A DNA stretch of 64,000 nucleotides from Prosopocoilus inquinatus (taxonomy: Eukaryota > Arthropoda > Insecta > Coleoptera > Lucanidae), in assembly GCA_036172665.1 (NCBI GenBank), contig CM069869.1, positions 5,332,001-5,396,000 of the forward strand, in the 5' to 3' direction. Positions within the stretch are counted from its first letter, which is position 1. Every line of letters begins with the position of its first letter. The notes under the pieces were generated by a model. That model was not told the DNA's origin and did no database searches. It saw only the letters and a list, made by a program, of their open reading frames with translations. A program made the position numbers and the translations under genes. This document shows positions 54,225 to 64,000 of the stretch, in pieces.

Positions 54225-57043
54225 CAGTCCATGTAAACATCCAGCCGACTTTCGTCATTAATGACATTAAATCAGTACCAATTGAACTGAAGATTTAATG
54301 TACGATGTATTCGTTGAAATTTAGTAACATTTAGTTATTACATGTTTTTGAAAATTACGATGTTGCCGCTTGAATTATCACTAATGTCAGACGTGTTTAC
54401 TGTCAGGTGTGTTTGAGGTTATTCGAAGTTCGTTGCTGCATTTTTGATAGACTTCTAGAGCAATTATAATTCCGTACTGTTCTTCTTAGAACAAATAGTT
54501 GCTTGATACTACGAAAATGCCTAAAGCGCTAGGTAGCCAGGCAAAGGAGCTGGTCGCTTCTTTAATTCATTATTTTGAGGCAGAACGTGATAACGGATGT
54601 ATATTATTACCTTTAACTGCTGTACGAGAGGTATTTATAAACCACTGGTATGAAATAGTTATTCTTAAAGTTCTTTTGATTACAGCGTGTGGCGGCAGCA
54701 TTGAATTTGAATTTGAGTACTGTGACTTCTGTGTGGCAATTGGTTAAAAGAAACGAAACATTGAGCTCCCCGAAACGTAAAGTGTCACGTAGTAAACCTA
54801 TTACTGGAGTCGATAGTGCTGTGCAAGTTGCAATTAGAAATACAATTTACCAAATGTACGAACGTCGTAAGTAAATTTGTTATGACCAATTACACGTGTT
54901 TAACCTATACGAATAATTGCAGATGAACATGTTACTCTTCAGTCAATTTGGGAAAATGTAACTGAGGCAAAAATATTTTCTGGATGCCAAAAATCCTTAC
55001 ATATTATTTTGAGAAACATTGGTTTTAAATGGAGTAAAGACAACCCTCGAAGAGGTTTAATGGAAGTACCACATGTTGTACAACTACGATTAACGTTCTT
55101 AAGAACATACCACAAACTTAAAGAAGAGCAGTTATATAATTTTGTCTTTTTGGATGAAACGTGGATATTCCAAAATGGTACAATAGCACGTTCATGGCAA
55201 GCTAGTGATTTAAAGACCGTGAAAAGTACCAAGGTTGATGGAAAAAGGTTAGTTCTAAAGGTCTAATGTTCGGTTTCTGAAACAATAAATAACTTTATGT
55301 TAAGATAAATTTTTAGTGACAAACGACTTTATGAAACTTATAAATTGTTTACGTTGCTACATTATACACTTTAATATAATATAATACGTAATTTTATTTC
55401 AGATATATCGTTGTACATGCAGGAAATAAAAATGGTTTTATTCCTGGTGCTAAACTAGTATTTTCTTCTGCTACAAAAAATGCAGATTATCATGGAGAAA
55501 TGAATCATACATTGTTTTTAAAGTGGTTTCGTAACTTATTACACCTTTTAGAATAACCATCTGTCATTATCATGGATAATGCACCGTATCATAACACTTT
55601 GGTTGCAAAAATACCAAATAGTTCATCTACCAAGTTTGAAATTCAGCAATGGCTAAATGCAAATAACATCGAGTACGATCCAACTTCCTTGAAGAGAGAA
55701 CTGTTATTAAAAGTTGCATTGTAATGAATATTTTTATTATTCATATACTTGTAATTCATCTAATGTAATTTTAGGAATAAACCACCCAAGCAATATCTAG
55801 CTGATCAACTAGCAGAAGAAGCAGGTCATAAAGTTTTACGGTTACCTCCATACCACTGCATTTTTAATGCAATAGAATTAATTTGGGGCATAAGTAAAAA
55901 TTATTATAATCGACACATTGGCAGAAATGGAAAGTCTATGCAGGCTTGTCTGGACATGTGGGACGAAGCTTTAAAATCTGTCAGTTCAGAACACTGGTCC
56001 AAATCAATCACACACGTTGATAAAGAAATAGAAAAATGGTGGAATCGTGAGATAAGTTTTGATGTCAGAGATGTGATGCCATTGATAATTAATCTTAATG
56101 ATTCATCAGACAGTTCTGATTTATCTGACATAGAACCTTAAACTAAATTTCATAGAGCAAGTGTTAAACATCAAATTTACCGTTTTATTAAATTTTATTT
56201 CTATTTCATTTGCAGGAGAGCTTAAACAATTTGTGGAACGGATTAATTTCTGATGGTGAACTGACAGGATTATTTTCCGATTGTCTTTTAAACAGTGCGA
56301 GGGTTACAGCTCGGCAGGGTGAACTAGGAAAATATTACTGCGGACCGAGGGTGTTTACGTTTCAACCATTTCCATACACAGGGCTGTAATTAGATGCAGA
56401 AGATTTACTTAAACAAGAAATTCATACTTTTAATGGGTCGAATATAACAAGTTATAGTGAAAGGCGTTTGGATATCTGCACTTTTCACTCCGAACAGTCC
56501 TTTACACTCTTTAGCGTTAGAATTTTGCATTTGGAACTCTTCCAGTGAAATCTTACGCATTCATTTATTGTCGGAGTCGTGCGTTTGGAGTATGCACATT
56601 CGACTGTAATAAGTACTTCAAGCAATGCTGTATTATGGTACACTATTGCATATGGAAAATTTATAAGCAAAACAGTAAATAAAAATAATTGCATCTAATA
56701 AACCTTGTTTTATTTTCTTATTCATTTTGTAACCGCCGCGTAAATGCTCCGAAATGTACCAGCGCGTTCGGATATTATCATTCCGCTCCACAAGCACTAT
56801 AATTATGTGACAAATGCACCACACCGTTCTTGGGACGGTCTGGAACAAATATCGGAACGCACTTTCAATACCGTTCAATCAATTGATTTCCGCGAATTCT
56901 GTTTTTGAAGTTAAATCTACCTACATAACCTATACGCCGTCAACCACCAAACGTATGTAAACACTTCAGTGCGTGGCAACATTGTAATGGCATTACGTCA
57001 TAAATATGAATGACGAAAGTCGGCTGCCTGTTTACATGGACTG
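54225..57043 (+). mobile_element. Sailor-like (DD82E-type) DNA transposon with introns
   Basis: 2819 bp, flanked by TA (54223-54224 and 57044-57045). Inverted ends of about 35 bp begin cagtccatgtaaaca and share gccgactttcgtcatt. A plus-strand, five-exon transposase lies inside. The catalytic spacing of 81 residues between the second Asp and the Glu is close to the DD82E signature of the Sailor group of the IS630-Tc1-mariner assemblage; that group name is recalled, not looked up. About 0.9 kb of non-coding DNA follows the gene. Confidence 0.85.
54517..56141 (+). pseudogene. Sailor-like transposase, five exons, one stop codon
   Basis: Exons that I infer from GT-AG sites and frame: 54517-54630, 54686-54866, 54923-55247, 55403-55720 and 55775-56141, with introns of 54-155 bp. 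The start MPKALGSQAKELV fits a DNA-binding N-terminus, and RVAAALNLNLSTV is a helix-turn-helix-like segment. The first catalytic Asp is in FVFLDETWIF (near 55155), the second in IIMDNAPYHN (55575-55577), and the Glu in FNAIELIWG (55875-55877), followed by SKNYYNRHIG. The C-terminus is acidic (DSSDSSDLSDIEP). A TAA at 55554-55556, just before the second Asp, is the only lesion I see. All three catalytic residues are present. The gene would be nearly intact apart from that stop. Confidence 0.85.
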
Positions 57044-57045
57044 TA

Positions 57046-57233
57046 TATACAGTTATAAAATAATCAAAATCACAGTTATAAAAAATCATCAATTATAAAA
57101 AAAATCATCCGTTATAAAAATCACAGTTCAAAAATCATCAAATATCACAGTTATGAAAGATTATAAAAAATCACAGTTATTAATAACTATCACAATTCAC
57201 AATAACATTTACAATTCACTCTGCAGTTTGTAC
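57046..57233 (-). repeat. 3' UTR segment of the non-LTR element
   Basis: Repeated cacagttataaaaatcat-type units of about 15-25 bp between the right end of the Sailor-like element and the left hAT target duplication. Read as part of the interrupted non-LTR trailer. Confidence 0.6.
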
Positions 57234-60200
57234 TAGAGATGGGAATTGTAGTTCGTTATGACGAACTAGTTCAATCGATCTCGTTCACTTAAGTGAGTCG
57301 TTCAAATGACTAGTTCGTTTAGTTCATCTAGTTCACTGCGGATCTTAATCCATGCCTCCTAGTCTCTCGACTCCCGCATCGCGCAAGCATGTTACACGAA
57401 CAATCTAGGAGTTGTTTCGCTGGTTTTAAATGTCGATTTTTAAAATATAAATTCCAGGACAATATTTTTCATTTCTTATATTTAGTTGCAATGAAATATG
57501 TTTTTTAATATATGAAATAATATTACACGAACTAATGGATGATAATTTTCTTTTATTAGCAGACCGTTTTAAGAACTGTTTATATTATGCGCCGCGCGAC
57601 GAGTAAAGTCTAACAAAACGCAAAAACGAAAACACCTTTTTGACAAAACTGTGTATTATAACCTATACATATGTACATTTCATACACGATGCGTACATCC
57701 TCAGTAGTAAACAAAATATTTACAAAACTTCATACTTATATTCAAGGGTAAGAGAGAGTGGAAGTGGGTAAGTCGGTATTTTCTAGGAACGGGCGAAAGT
57801 CTAATAAATTTTACAAATCTCTGTAATAAAAACTATGATTTGCTAGTTGCTTAATATCCCGTCATTAAGGGCGATTTCGGCGACGGAAGACTTTAAGCGC
57901 AGATTCTTCATTCATTTTGTAAATATAAAACAGTGCGCCACCGAACGCAAAAGGAAAAGAAACCTTTCGTTTTGAGTTCAGATTCGATTTATTAGTTATT
58001 GTTGTTTTATAAATATTGTGTTTTTAATTCATATAATTATTTAATATATAAATAATATTACTATCGCTGAATGGAAAAATGATTTCGAGAAAAAGAAGCG
58101 ACGTATGGTCGCATTTTGAAGAAATAGATTCAAAAAAAGCGAAATGTGTTTATTGCAAGCAAGTTCTTTCCGTGGCGTGTGGATCAGTAGGAAACTTATA
58201 TCGCCACATAAAAACAAAACATCACACTATTCCGTTGAAGGGAACTGTCGGGACTATCTCAGCTTCTAATACAACAACAGATGATCTAAGTTCTCCCGAT
58301 GTTTCTAGAGGCAATGCTCAGAAAGAATCTTCTAGTACTTCCTTGGATAATGAAGATTTGTCTGGAAATCGTGAAATAAGGAACAGTGATAAACTTCGCA
58401 CAATTACATCTTCTTCTGTTCATAAACAAACTTCTAAAAAAACATTGCAAAGTGACATAAAAGATTTCGTTAAAGTTAAGAAACCAATTTCCATTTTTAA
58501 AGCAAAAGAATATGATGCCCAGTTATAAAAAATGATAGTCAAAGGATACTATTCTTTTAGTATCGTGGAAGATTCTGAATTTAAAGAATTTTGTGAAATG
58601 TTATGTCCAGGCTACAAATTACCTAGCCGAAAAACTCTCTCAGAAAGCTTGTTGTTGCAGAGATATGATAAAGTCCAAGATTTGATCCAGAGAGAACTGA
58701 ATGAAGTAAAGTATGTTTGTATTACCACGGATTCATGGACTTCGATAAATGGAGAAAGCTTTGTTGCAATAACGGCTCATTATTTATGGCAAACCAAGAA
58801 CAACGATGACTTGGTTCTTAAAACAAATTTACTAGACTGTTTCTCTTATACAGAGCACCACACGGCAGAAAATTTGGCCCGAACTTTAACTGTAAAATTT
58901 GAAGGTTGGGGATTGGGGAACAAAATTGTATGCGTTGTTAGTGATAATGCAGCCAATATTGTTGCCGCTATTCGAAAAGGTGGTTGGAAATCCAGAACAT
59001 GTTTTGCGCATAGTATAAATTTACTAGTTCAAAATGGTTTGAAAAAAGTAGAAAGTATTTTAAATAAAGTAAAGCAAATCGTTGCCTATTTTAAAAGAAG
59101 TTCTACCGCTCAGGCAAAACTTCAACAAGGGCAGAAACAAATGGGTTTACCAGATTTAAAATTGAAGCAAGACGTAATAACGCGGTGGAACTCCACGTTG
59201 GATATGCTACAGCGGATAATTAAACTTAAAGAAGCTATTATTTCGACGCTGGCACTAGTAAATAAAACTTTTGAGAATTTAACTGGAGAAGAATAGGAAA
59301 CAGTAGAGGAACTTATTGATATTTTAGAAATATTCAAAGAAATAACAGAAGAAGTTAGTTCAGAAAAAACGGTGTCTTGTTCCAAGATATTAATTTTCGT
59401 TCGTGCCATATACGAGCACATAAATCGATATTTAAGTTCCAACGATTTGAACAATTTTGTAAAAGATGTTGTAACTGAGTTTTCAAACGAATATTATAAA
59501 AGGTTTAGTAACATAGAAGATATAGATATTTTAGTAGAGTCAACTATTTTAGATCCTCGTTATAAAAAATATGGATTTAAAGAAGAACGAAAATTTCAAG
59601 ATGCGGTTACAAACTTAAAAAAACAATTTCCGTAATTATAGGAGAGACAACAGAAAGACAGAGAATTACTTCAGCTCAAAGCAGTGCCAACAATACTTCA
59701 TCAACAAATTCTAAAATATGGGCAAATTTTGATGAAATGATTCAACAGCAAATTACGGAAAAAGATTTGACGGCAAAGGGAATCATTGAACTTGACAGAT
59801 TTCTTGCAGAACCGCCTATATCCAGAAATGAAGATCCATTAAAATGGTGGGAACAACGAAAATTCATTTATCCTAGACTATATGATTTTTCACATCAAAG
59901 ACTTTGTATTTCTGCGACTTCAGTTCCCTGTGAGCGAATATTCTCCAAAGCAGGAAATATTATATTGTATTGTATTAACTGAAAAAAGATCAAGATTTAA
60001 AAGTTCAAAAGTAGAGCAAATTTTGTTTCTGAACAAAAATTTATAAATCCTCTGATTTATATGATCTCTACCTTTTTTATTTTTATATAGAATATTATAT
60101 TTTGTTACAAATTTTATATTTTCGATTTGGTGTTTTTCCATTTTTCTTTTATGCTTAAATAGAAAATTGTATTTTGTTGGAATATTTTGTATTTTCAGTT

Positions 60201-60856
60201 TATTGACTTTTAAGTTTTCTGTTATTCTTAAATTAATAAAGAAGATTGCATTCTATTATAATAGAAAATTATATTTTGCTGTAGTATATGTATTATGCTT
60301 TCGACGAGTTCTTTTTTCCCTTTTTCAAATAAGTTGTTAAAGTTCTTTTATTTATAAAAATCTATAAGTAGGTGCAAAATATGGTCATTAATTTTAAATG
60401 TAATCGTAAACATATTCAGTCAACATATTCAATAGAATTCTTGTTTTAATAGGTAGTTCGTAGGAAATATAAACTAGCAGATCAAAATATGTACGTAACT
60501 TTAACTTGATTTTTTAGGATCGTTTATTAACATTTTTACTGATATAAAATTTCAATCACGTTTCGCTCTTTTAAGAGTAGAAAATCAAATGTGAAACATT
60601 ATCGATGTAAAATCGGATTGCAAAGGCGCGAACGAAAGCAACTGAATTACCATCGTATTCCGTCACTTGCATCTCTTGCGATAGACCGTCAGCAATTTTA
60701 AATCATTCTGTTCATTGCCGACCAACCTAACACTCGAACTAACGGTCCCAGTTAGTTCGATTGAACTAGTTCGTTCAAAACTGCCGAACTAATCTTCTAG
60801 TTCACCCGGACGACTAGTTCGATTGAAGTAGTTCGTTCGCGAACTACACATCTCTA
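57234..60856 (+). mobile_element. hAT transposon, 3.6 kb, inactive
   Basis: The ends tagagatg (left) and its complement catctcta (right) are flanked by a perfect 8-bp duplication gtttgtac (57226-57233 and 60857-60864). Subterminal regions on both sides (57250-57345 and 60735-60850) are dense with gttcg/cgaac and gaactagttc repeats, as expected for transposase binding. A plus-strand BED-type hAT transposase lies inside. Confidence 0.95.
58079..60046 (+). pseudogene. hAT transposase with BED zinc finger, broken
   Basis: The ATG at 58079 begins with a BED finger (SDVWSHFEEIDSKKAKCVYC, then HIKTKHH; C2 and H2 ligands present). A TAA at 58526-58528 interrupts the frame, which continues KMIVKGYYSFSIVED. 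The RNase H-like core has TTDSWTSINGESF (first Asp), VVSDNAANIVAA (second Asp) and CFAHSINLLVQNG. A TAG at 59294-59296 follows TGEE. After the TAA at 59633 a frameshift leads to LDRFLAEPPISRNEDPLKWW and LCISATSVPCERIFSKAG, the hAT dimerisation region. A short insertion at about 59960-59975 (attatattgtattgt) breaks the frame again before the natural end at 60046. Damage: two internal nonsense codons and two frame changes. The recognisable core suggests a moderately young copy. Confidence 0.93.
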
Positions 60857-60929
60857 GTTTGTACTATGTAAGGCATAAGGCACTTGCAGTCAAGCATCAC
60901 GATGCGTCATTGCTGAAACCAATTTCCTG

Positions 60930-63900
60930 TACGGAATAAAATGAGTTAACAGATATTAAGGATTTTAATTTTTTTGAAGCAATTAGTGTTTTGTAAAGTT
61001 TTAGTTTTAGTAGGCAAAATATTATACAGATGACAACCAGCAAATTTAGGAGATTTTTTGTAAAACGAGTGAGTGGGTGTAACACTTACTAAGTTGTTTC
61101 TGTTTCTAGTTTCATAATTGTGAATAGTTGTATGCGCTGGAAAATTGTGTATATTTTTATGTACAAATGTTAACAAATTAAACAAATAAATAGAAGCTAG
61201 CGGGAGTAATTTAAATTTACTGAAAGTTTATCTGCATGAAGTTAGAGGTGATAAGTTAAAAATTAACTGTATGATCCTTTCCTGCAGCATAAATTCTTTC
61301 AGTCGTGGAAGGTTGTCCCCAAACAATAATATTATAACATAAATATGAATATACTACAGCGTAATAAACATTAATAAGAGAGGAAATATTTAATGAATTC
61401 TTCAAATGAAGTAGGGCAAAATATGCTTTTTTTAATTTACTACAAATGCTGTCTGTATGTTTTTCCCAAGATAAGTGATTATCAGCAGTTAGTCCTACAA
61501 ATTTTACTTGATTAATTAAATTCAACATTTTTGCCGTTCAAGGTGAGAAATGAGTTTTTCGTTTTTTGGTATTTGTTATGAAATTCCACGCGTACGGTTT
61601 TTTCGAAGTTAACAATGACACAATTTCTCTGGCACCAAGAAGTAAACTCATTAATAACTTGCATTGTACTGTCTACAACAAGCTCCCAATCTTGTTCAGC
61701 AACCACAATTGAGGTGTCATCGGCGTACATGAAGACTTTGCCTTTTATAATATATTGAGGTAGATCATTCGTAAAGAAAAGAAATATAAGATGGTCGAGA
61801 ACACTGCCTTGTGGTGTGCCCAAATCAAGATTATACAGGGTGTCATCAAATAAGTTTCACATATTAAAATTGTAAGTTCTTCATGACTTAAGAAAACGAA
61901 TTCTGAATATCTTAACTTTTTTGGTGAAAAATGAAAGAAATTAAAGCCCCACAAGAGCCCAGAGTCTTTTTGTTTGAGAACCTCTGACCGATCGTGTGTG
62001 GACTTTTCTAAGCGAAACATTACATTATAAACAAAACATAAAGCAATAAAGCGTCATCGAAATGAAGGGCACTGGGTCAATAAAATCTTCGCTCAGCAAT
62101 TTCTTAACAAGAGAAAATAAACGTCCATCACGTTTTTGGCATTACTTACTGGATTAATTAAGTCAATTTTCTGCTGACAAAAGTGTAACAATAAGTAAAA
62201 GTTAGGAAATAAAAACTTTTAGGTAACATTCTAAAAATTATCGTAAACAACGCACGTTGGTATTCATCGTCCCTTCATTTATGGTTTGATTATTTTGTTT
62301 TGCTTACACTGTACAAATAAATGACATCGAGGAGTATCTGACAAGGAACCTATGTTTTACTTAAATTATTGTCGAATACTTGTTCATTTTACATATTCAT
62401 TTATTCAGTCTTGTGGTTATTGAAGATTCTTTAGTTACTCAATAAAGAATAAAGTTTATGTTTATGTGATTCATACTAAGATCTAATTATTGTCGATTAT
62501 CTAATAAAACAAATTTAATTCTATAATCAGTGAGAGTAGATTTAAAACGGTCTTCTTTAATCAAATTGCACACGTGGACAACCACCGAGACACTGTGAAT
62601 TTGATATTGTGTTTACGTAAAACATCACAGCTTTTAAAAATGCGATCAAGCACTTGCGCTTTTGCTGGAGTTTTATTTTACGATGTCTTTACGCACGATC
62701 GACCAGAAGTTCTCAAACAAATGTACCAACGCTCCTTTAGAGGGTCATTTTTTTATTTTTGAGTTAGACCTTTGATAATTGCGGCGTTAATTCTCTTACA
62801 TGACGAGAAATTTGCAGTATTAATATGTGAAACTAATTTAATTACACCCTGTATAACTCAGATGACGTAGTTTCAATTTTCACTTGAAAGGTGCGTTCAG
62901 AAAGAAATGATATAAGCCAACTGTTAATTGGTTCTCTAAGTCCAACTGCATACAGTTTTCTTGTAATGAAATCCAGTCTGACGGTATCAAAGGCTTTGGT
63001 TAAATCAAAAAATATACCGACTACGCAATAATTTACATCAAGTTTATCCTGGAGATATTGGAAAATTTCGATTGCAGCCGTCTCCTTGGAACGGTTACGT
63101 CGAAAACCATGTTGACAGCTGGTAATTAGTGGAAATTTGTCTAAAAAATTAGTAATCTTTAAAGCCGTAACTTTTTCTATTATTTTCGAAAAATTACTAA
63201 GCAATGCAATTGGCCTAAAGTTATCTACATCTGTACATTGTGTTTTCTTTTTAACTGGTATTATGATTGTTTTCTTCAGGACATCAGGAAAAAGTTCAAG
63301 GTGGACAGATTCATTTATAATCTTGGCAACAGGAAATGCTAGCTCAGTGCTGCAAAATTATAAAAAAAAGTTTAACTGGAACATTATCACATCCTGTTGA
63401 ATTTTTATTGAGTAAGTTACGAATAACACATTCTACATCCGTATCAGTAACAGAAGTATAAAATAATTAATTATATTGAATGGGAGTCAACGTAAAATTA
63501 GTAGAAATATTGCCGGAGTATACCATATTTAATTTATTTTTGGCAACGGATGAAAAATATTGTCCTTAGTTTCTGTCAATACACAATTGTTATAATTTAC
63601 GGAATTAATTTTTTGATTACAATTATTTCTATTTAGTGATTTATTGACAAACTACCATAATGTTCTATTTTTATTACTTGAAGATTTTATAATTTCCTGA
63701 AAATTAACCTGTTTCTCTTTCAAAATCCCTGCGTCAAGAATTTTTTTTTAAATGTTTGTAATTTGTATTAATCGAATCCAGCTTTGGCTCCTTTCTTAAC
63801 CAATTAAGAAACTTCAGTACATCTAGTTTTTGTTTTAATTCAGTTGAAAACGAAATTAAGTGGTTATTAAGAATACGTGATCTTTGTTTTTCAGGAAAAG

Positions 63901-63994
63901 CTACTTCAAAGCGCCAAACAGAAACATCACAAAAATGACTAAACTGTGATGTCTTTTCGCCACCACTAATCTTAAAAGATCTTTTAAAAAGCAT
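60930..63994 (-). pseudogene. CR1/Jockey-like reverse transcriptase, interrupted
   Basis: Minus strand, 5' to 3': a linker region (63994-63420), GCDNVPVKLFF near 63390, a frameshift near 63365, FRPIALLSNFSKIIEK near 63190, CQHGFRRNRSKETAAIEIF, FFDLTKAFDTV (palm Asp), then WLISFLSERTFQVKIETT. The 1-kb insertion lies at 61836-62851. After it come GTPQGSVLDHLIFLFF, MYADDTSIVV (complete YADD catalytic box), FEKTVRVEFHNKYQK, VKFVGLTADNHLSW, the thumb (AYFALLHLKN), and HNYETRNRNN...SPKFAGCHLYN near 61110-61040. The RT core residues are present, but the ORF is split by the insertion and at least two frameshifts. The endonuclease would lie beyond the window end. Confidence 0.88.
61836..62851. mobile_element. 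1.0-kb long-TIR element inside the RT gene
   Basis: Flanked by TA on both sides. The ends cagggtgtcatcaaataagt and cagggtgtaattaaattagt share the following tttcacatatt. Inverted similarity continues imperfectly for about 200 bp, to gtttgagaacctctgaccga on the left and its near complement near 62685-62715 on the right. There is no transposase. It is inserted between the palm Asp motif and the PQGS motif of the RT. Confidence 0.88.
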
Positions 63995-64000
63995 TTTGGA

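Larger units (their letters stand above)
54075..64000 (-). mobile_element. minus-strand non-LTR retrotransposon split by three DNA transposons
   Basis: The 3' end lies at 54075-54094: a (GAATT)n tail preceded, on the minus strand, by AATAAA and the trailer text cataggtacgcatgtaccca. The 3' UTR resumes at 57046-57233 (cacagttataaaaatcatc-like repeats) after the Sailor-like element, then at 60857 after the hAT. The coding region runs from about 60920 to beyond the window end, itself interrupted at 61836-62851. Excluding insertions, about 2.5 kb of the element is visible. The hAT duplication gtttgtac on both sides proves that its two flanks were once contiguous. The TA duplication does the same, less strongly, for the Sailor-like element. 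Confidence 0.82.

Noticed and set aside
1..64000. tRNA, rRNA or conserved host protein genes.
   Set aside because: Reading both strands gave no cloverleaf-like A/B box pairs or conserved host domains that I could support; a covariance-model and protein search would be needed to exclude them.

Overview
This window looks like repeat-rich, AT-rich intergenic DNA from an arthropod, most likely an insect. The evidence is the mix of elements: a mariner element, DD41D Tc1/mariner elements, hAT elements with 8-bp target duplications, a copia element primed by a half initiator-Met tRNA, Penelope-like fragments with GIY-YIG domains, and CR1/Jockey-like and RNase H-bearing non-LTR retrotransposons. I found no host gene, tRNA, rRNA or CRISPR array that I can support. 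The organism assignment is inference from element types, not from a host marker.

Layout. 0-4 kb: a dead but full-length mariner (71-1368), a degenerate ~250-bp repeat field, and a 0.6-kb inverted-repeat MITE (2822-3418). 4-9.9 kb: an unidentified pyrimidine-rich stretch and largely featureless DNA with a 124-bp tandem duplication (8568-8798). 9.9-12.5 kb: ruins of a minus-strand RT-RNase H retrotransposon. 14.3-19.1 kb: a Penelope-like RT scrap and a 5'-truncated CR1/Jockey-like element with a (TTA)n tail. 19.9-24.25 kb: a young copia element with 180-bp LTRs differing at about 2 sites, but with a dead integrase. 24.45-27.17 kb: a non-autonomous hAT element broken by a long-TIR element and a hAT MITE. 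27.9-36.1 kb: Penelope-derived DNA with hammerhead-ribozyme-like motifs, more MITEs, a 56-bp minisatellite and a transposase scrap. 37.4-44 kb: three long-TIR Tc1/mariner-type elements in a row. 45-50 kb: gypsy pol remnants with an internal 122-bp triplication. 50.6-52.4 kb: a non-autonomous hAT element. 54.07-64 kb: a minus-strand non-LTR element that has received three DNA transposons: a five-exon Sailor-like (DD82E-like) element, a 3.6-kb hAT and a 1-kb long-TIR element.

The copies mostly do not work together. Nearly every protein-coding element carries stops, frameshifts or lost catalytic residues. The long-TIR, MITE and hAT non-autonomous copies would depend on transposases made elsewhere. 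The observations most worth following are the hammerhead-like motifs on the minus strand near 28.05 kb and 28.46 kb, a related core placed about 280-320 bp from each end of two separate long-TIR elements, and the intron-bearing Sailor-like transposase with a single visible nonsense codon.
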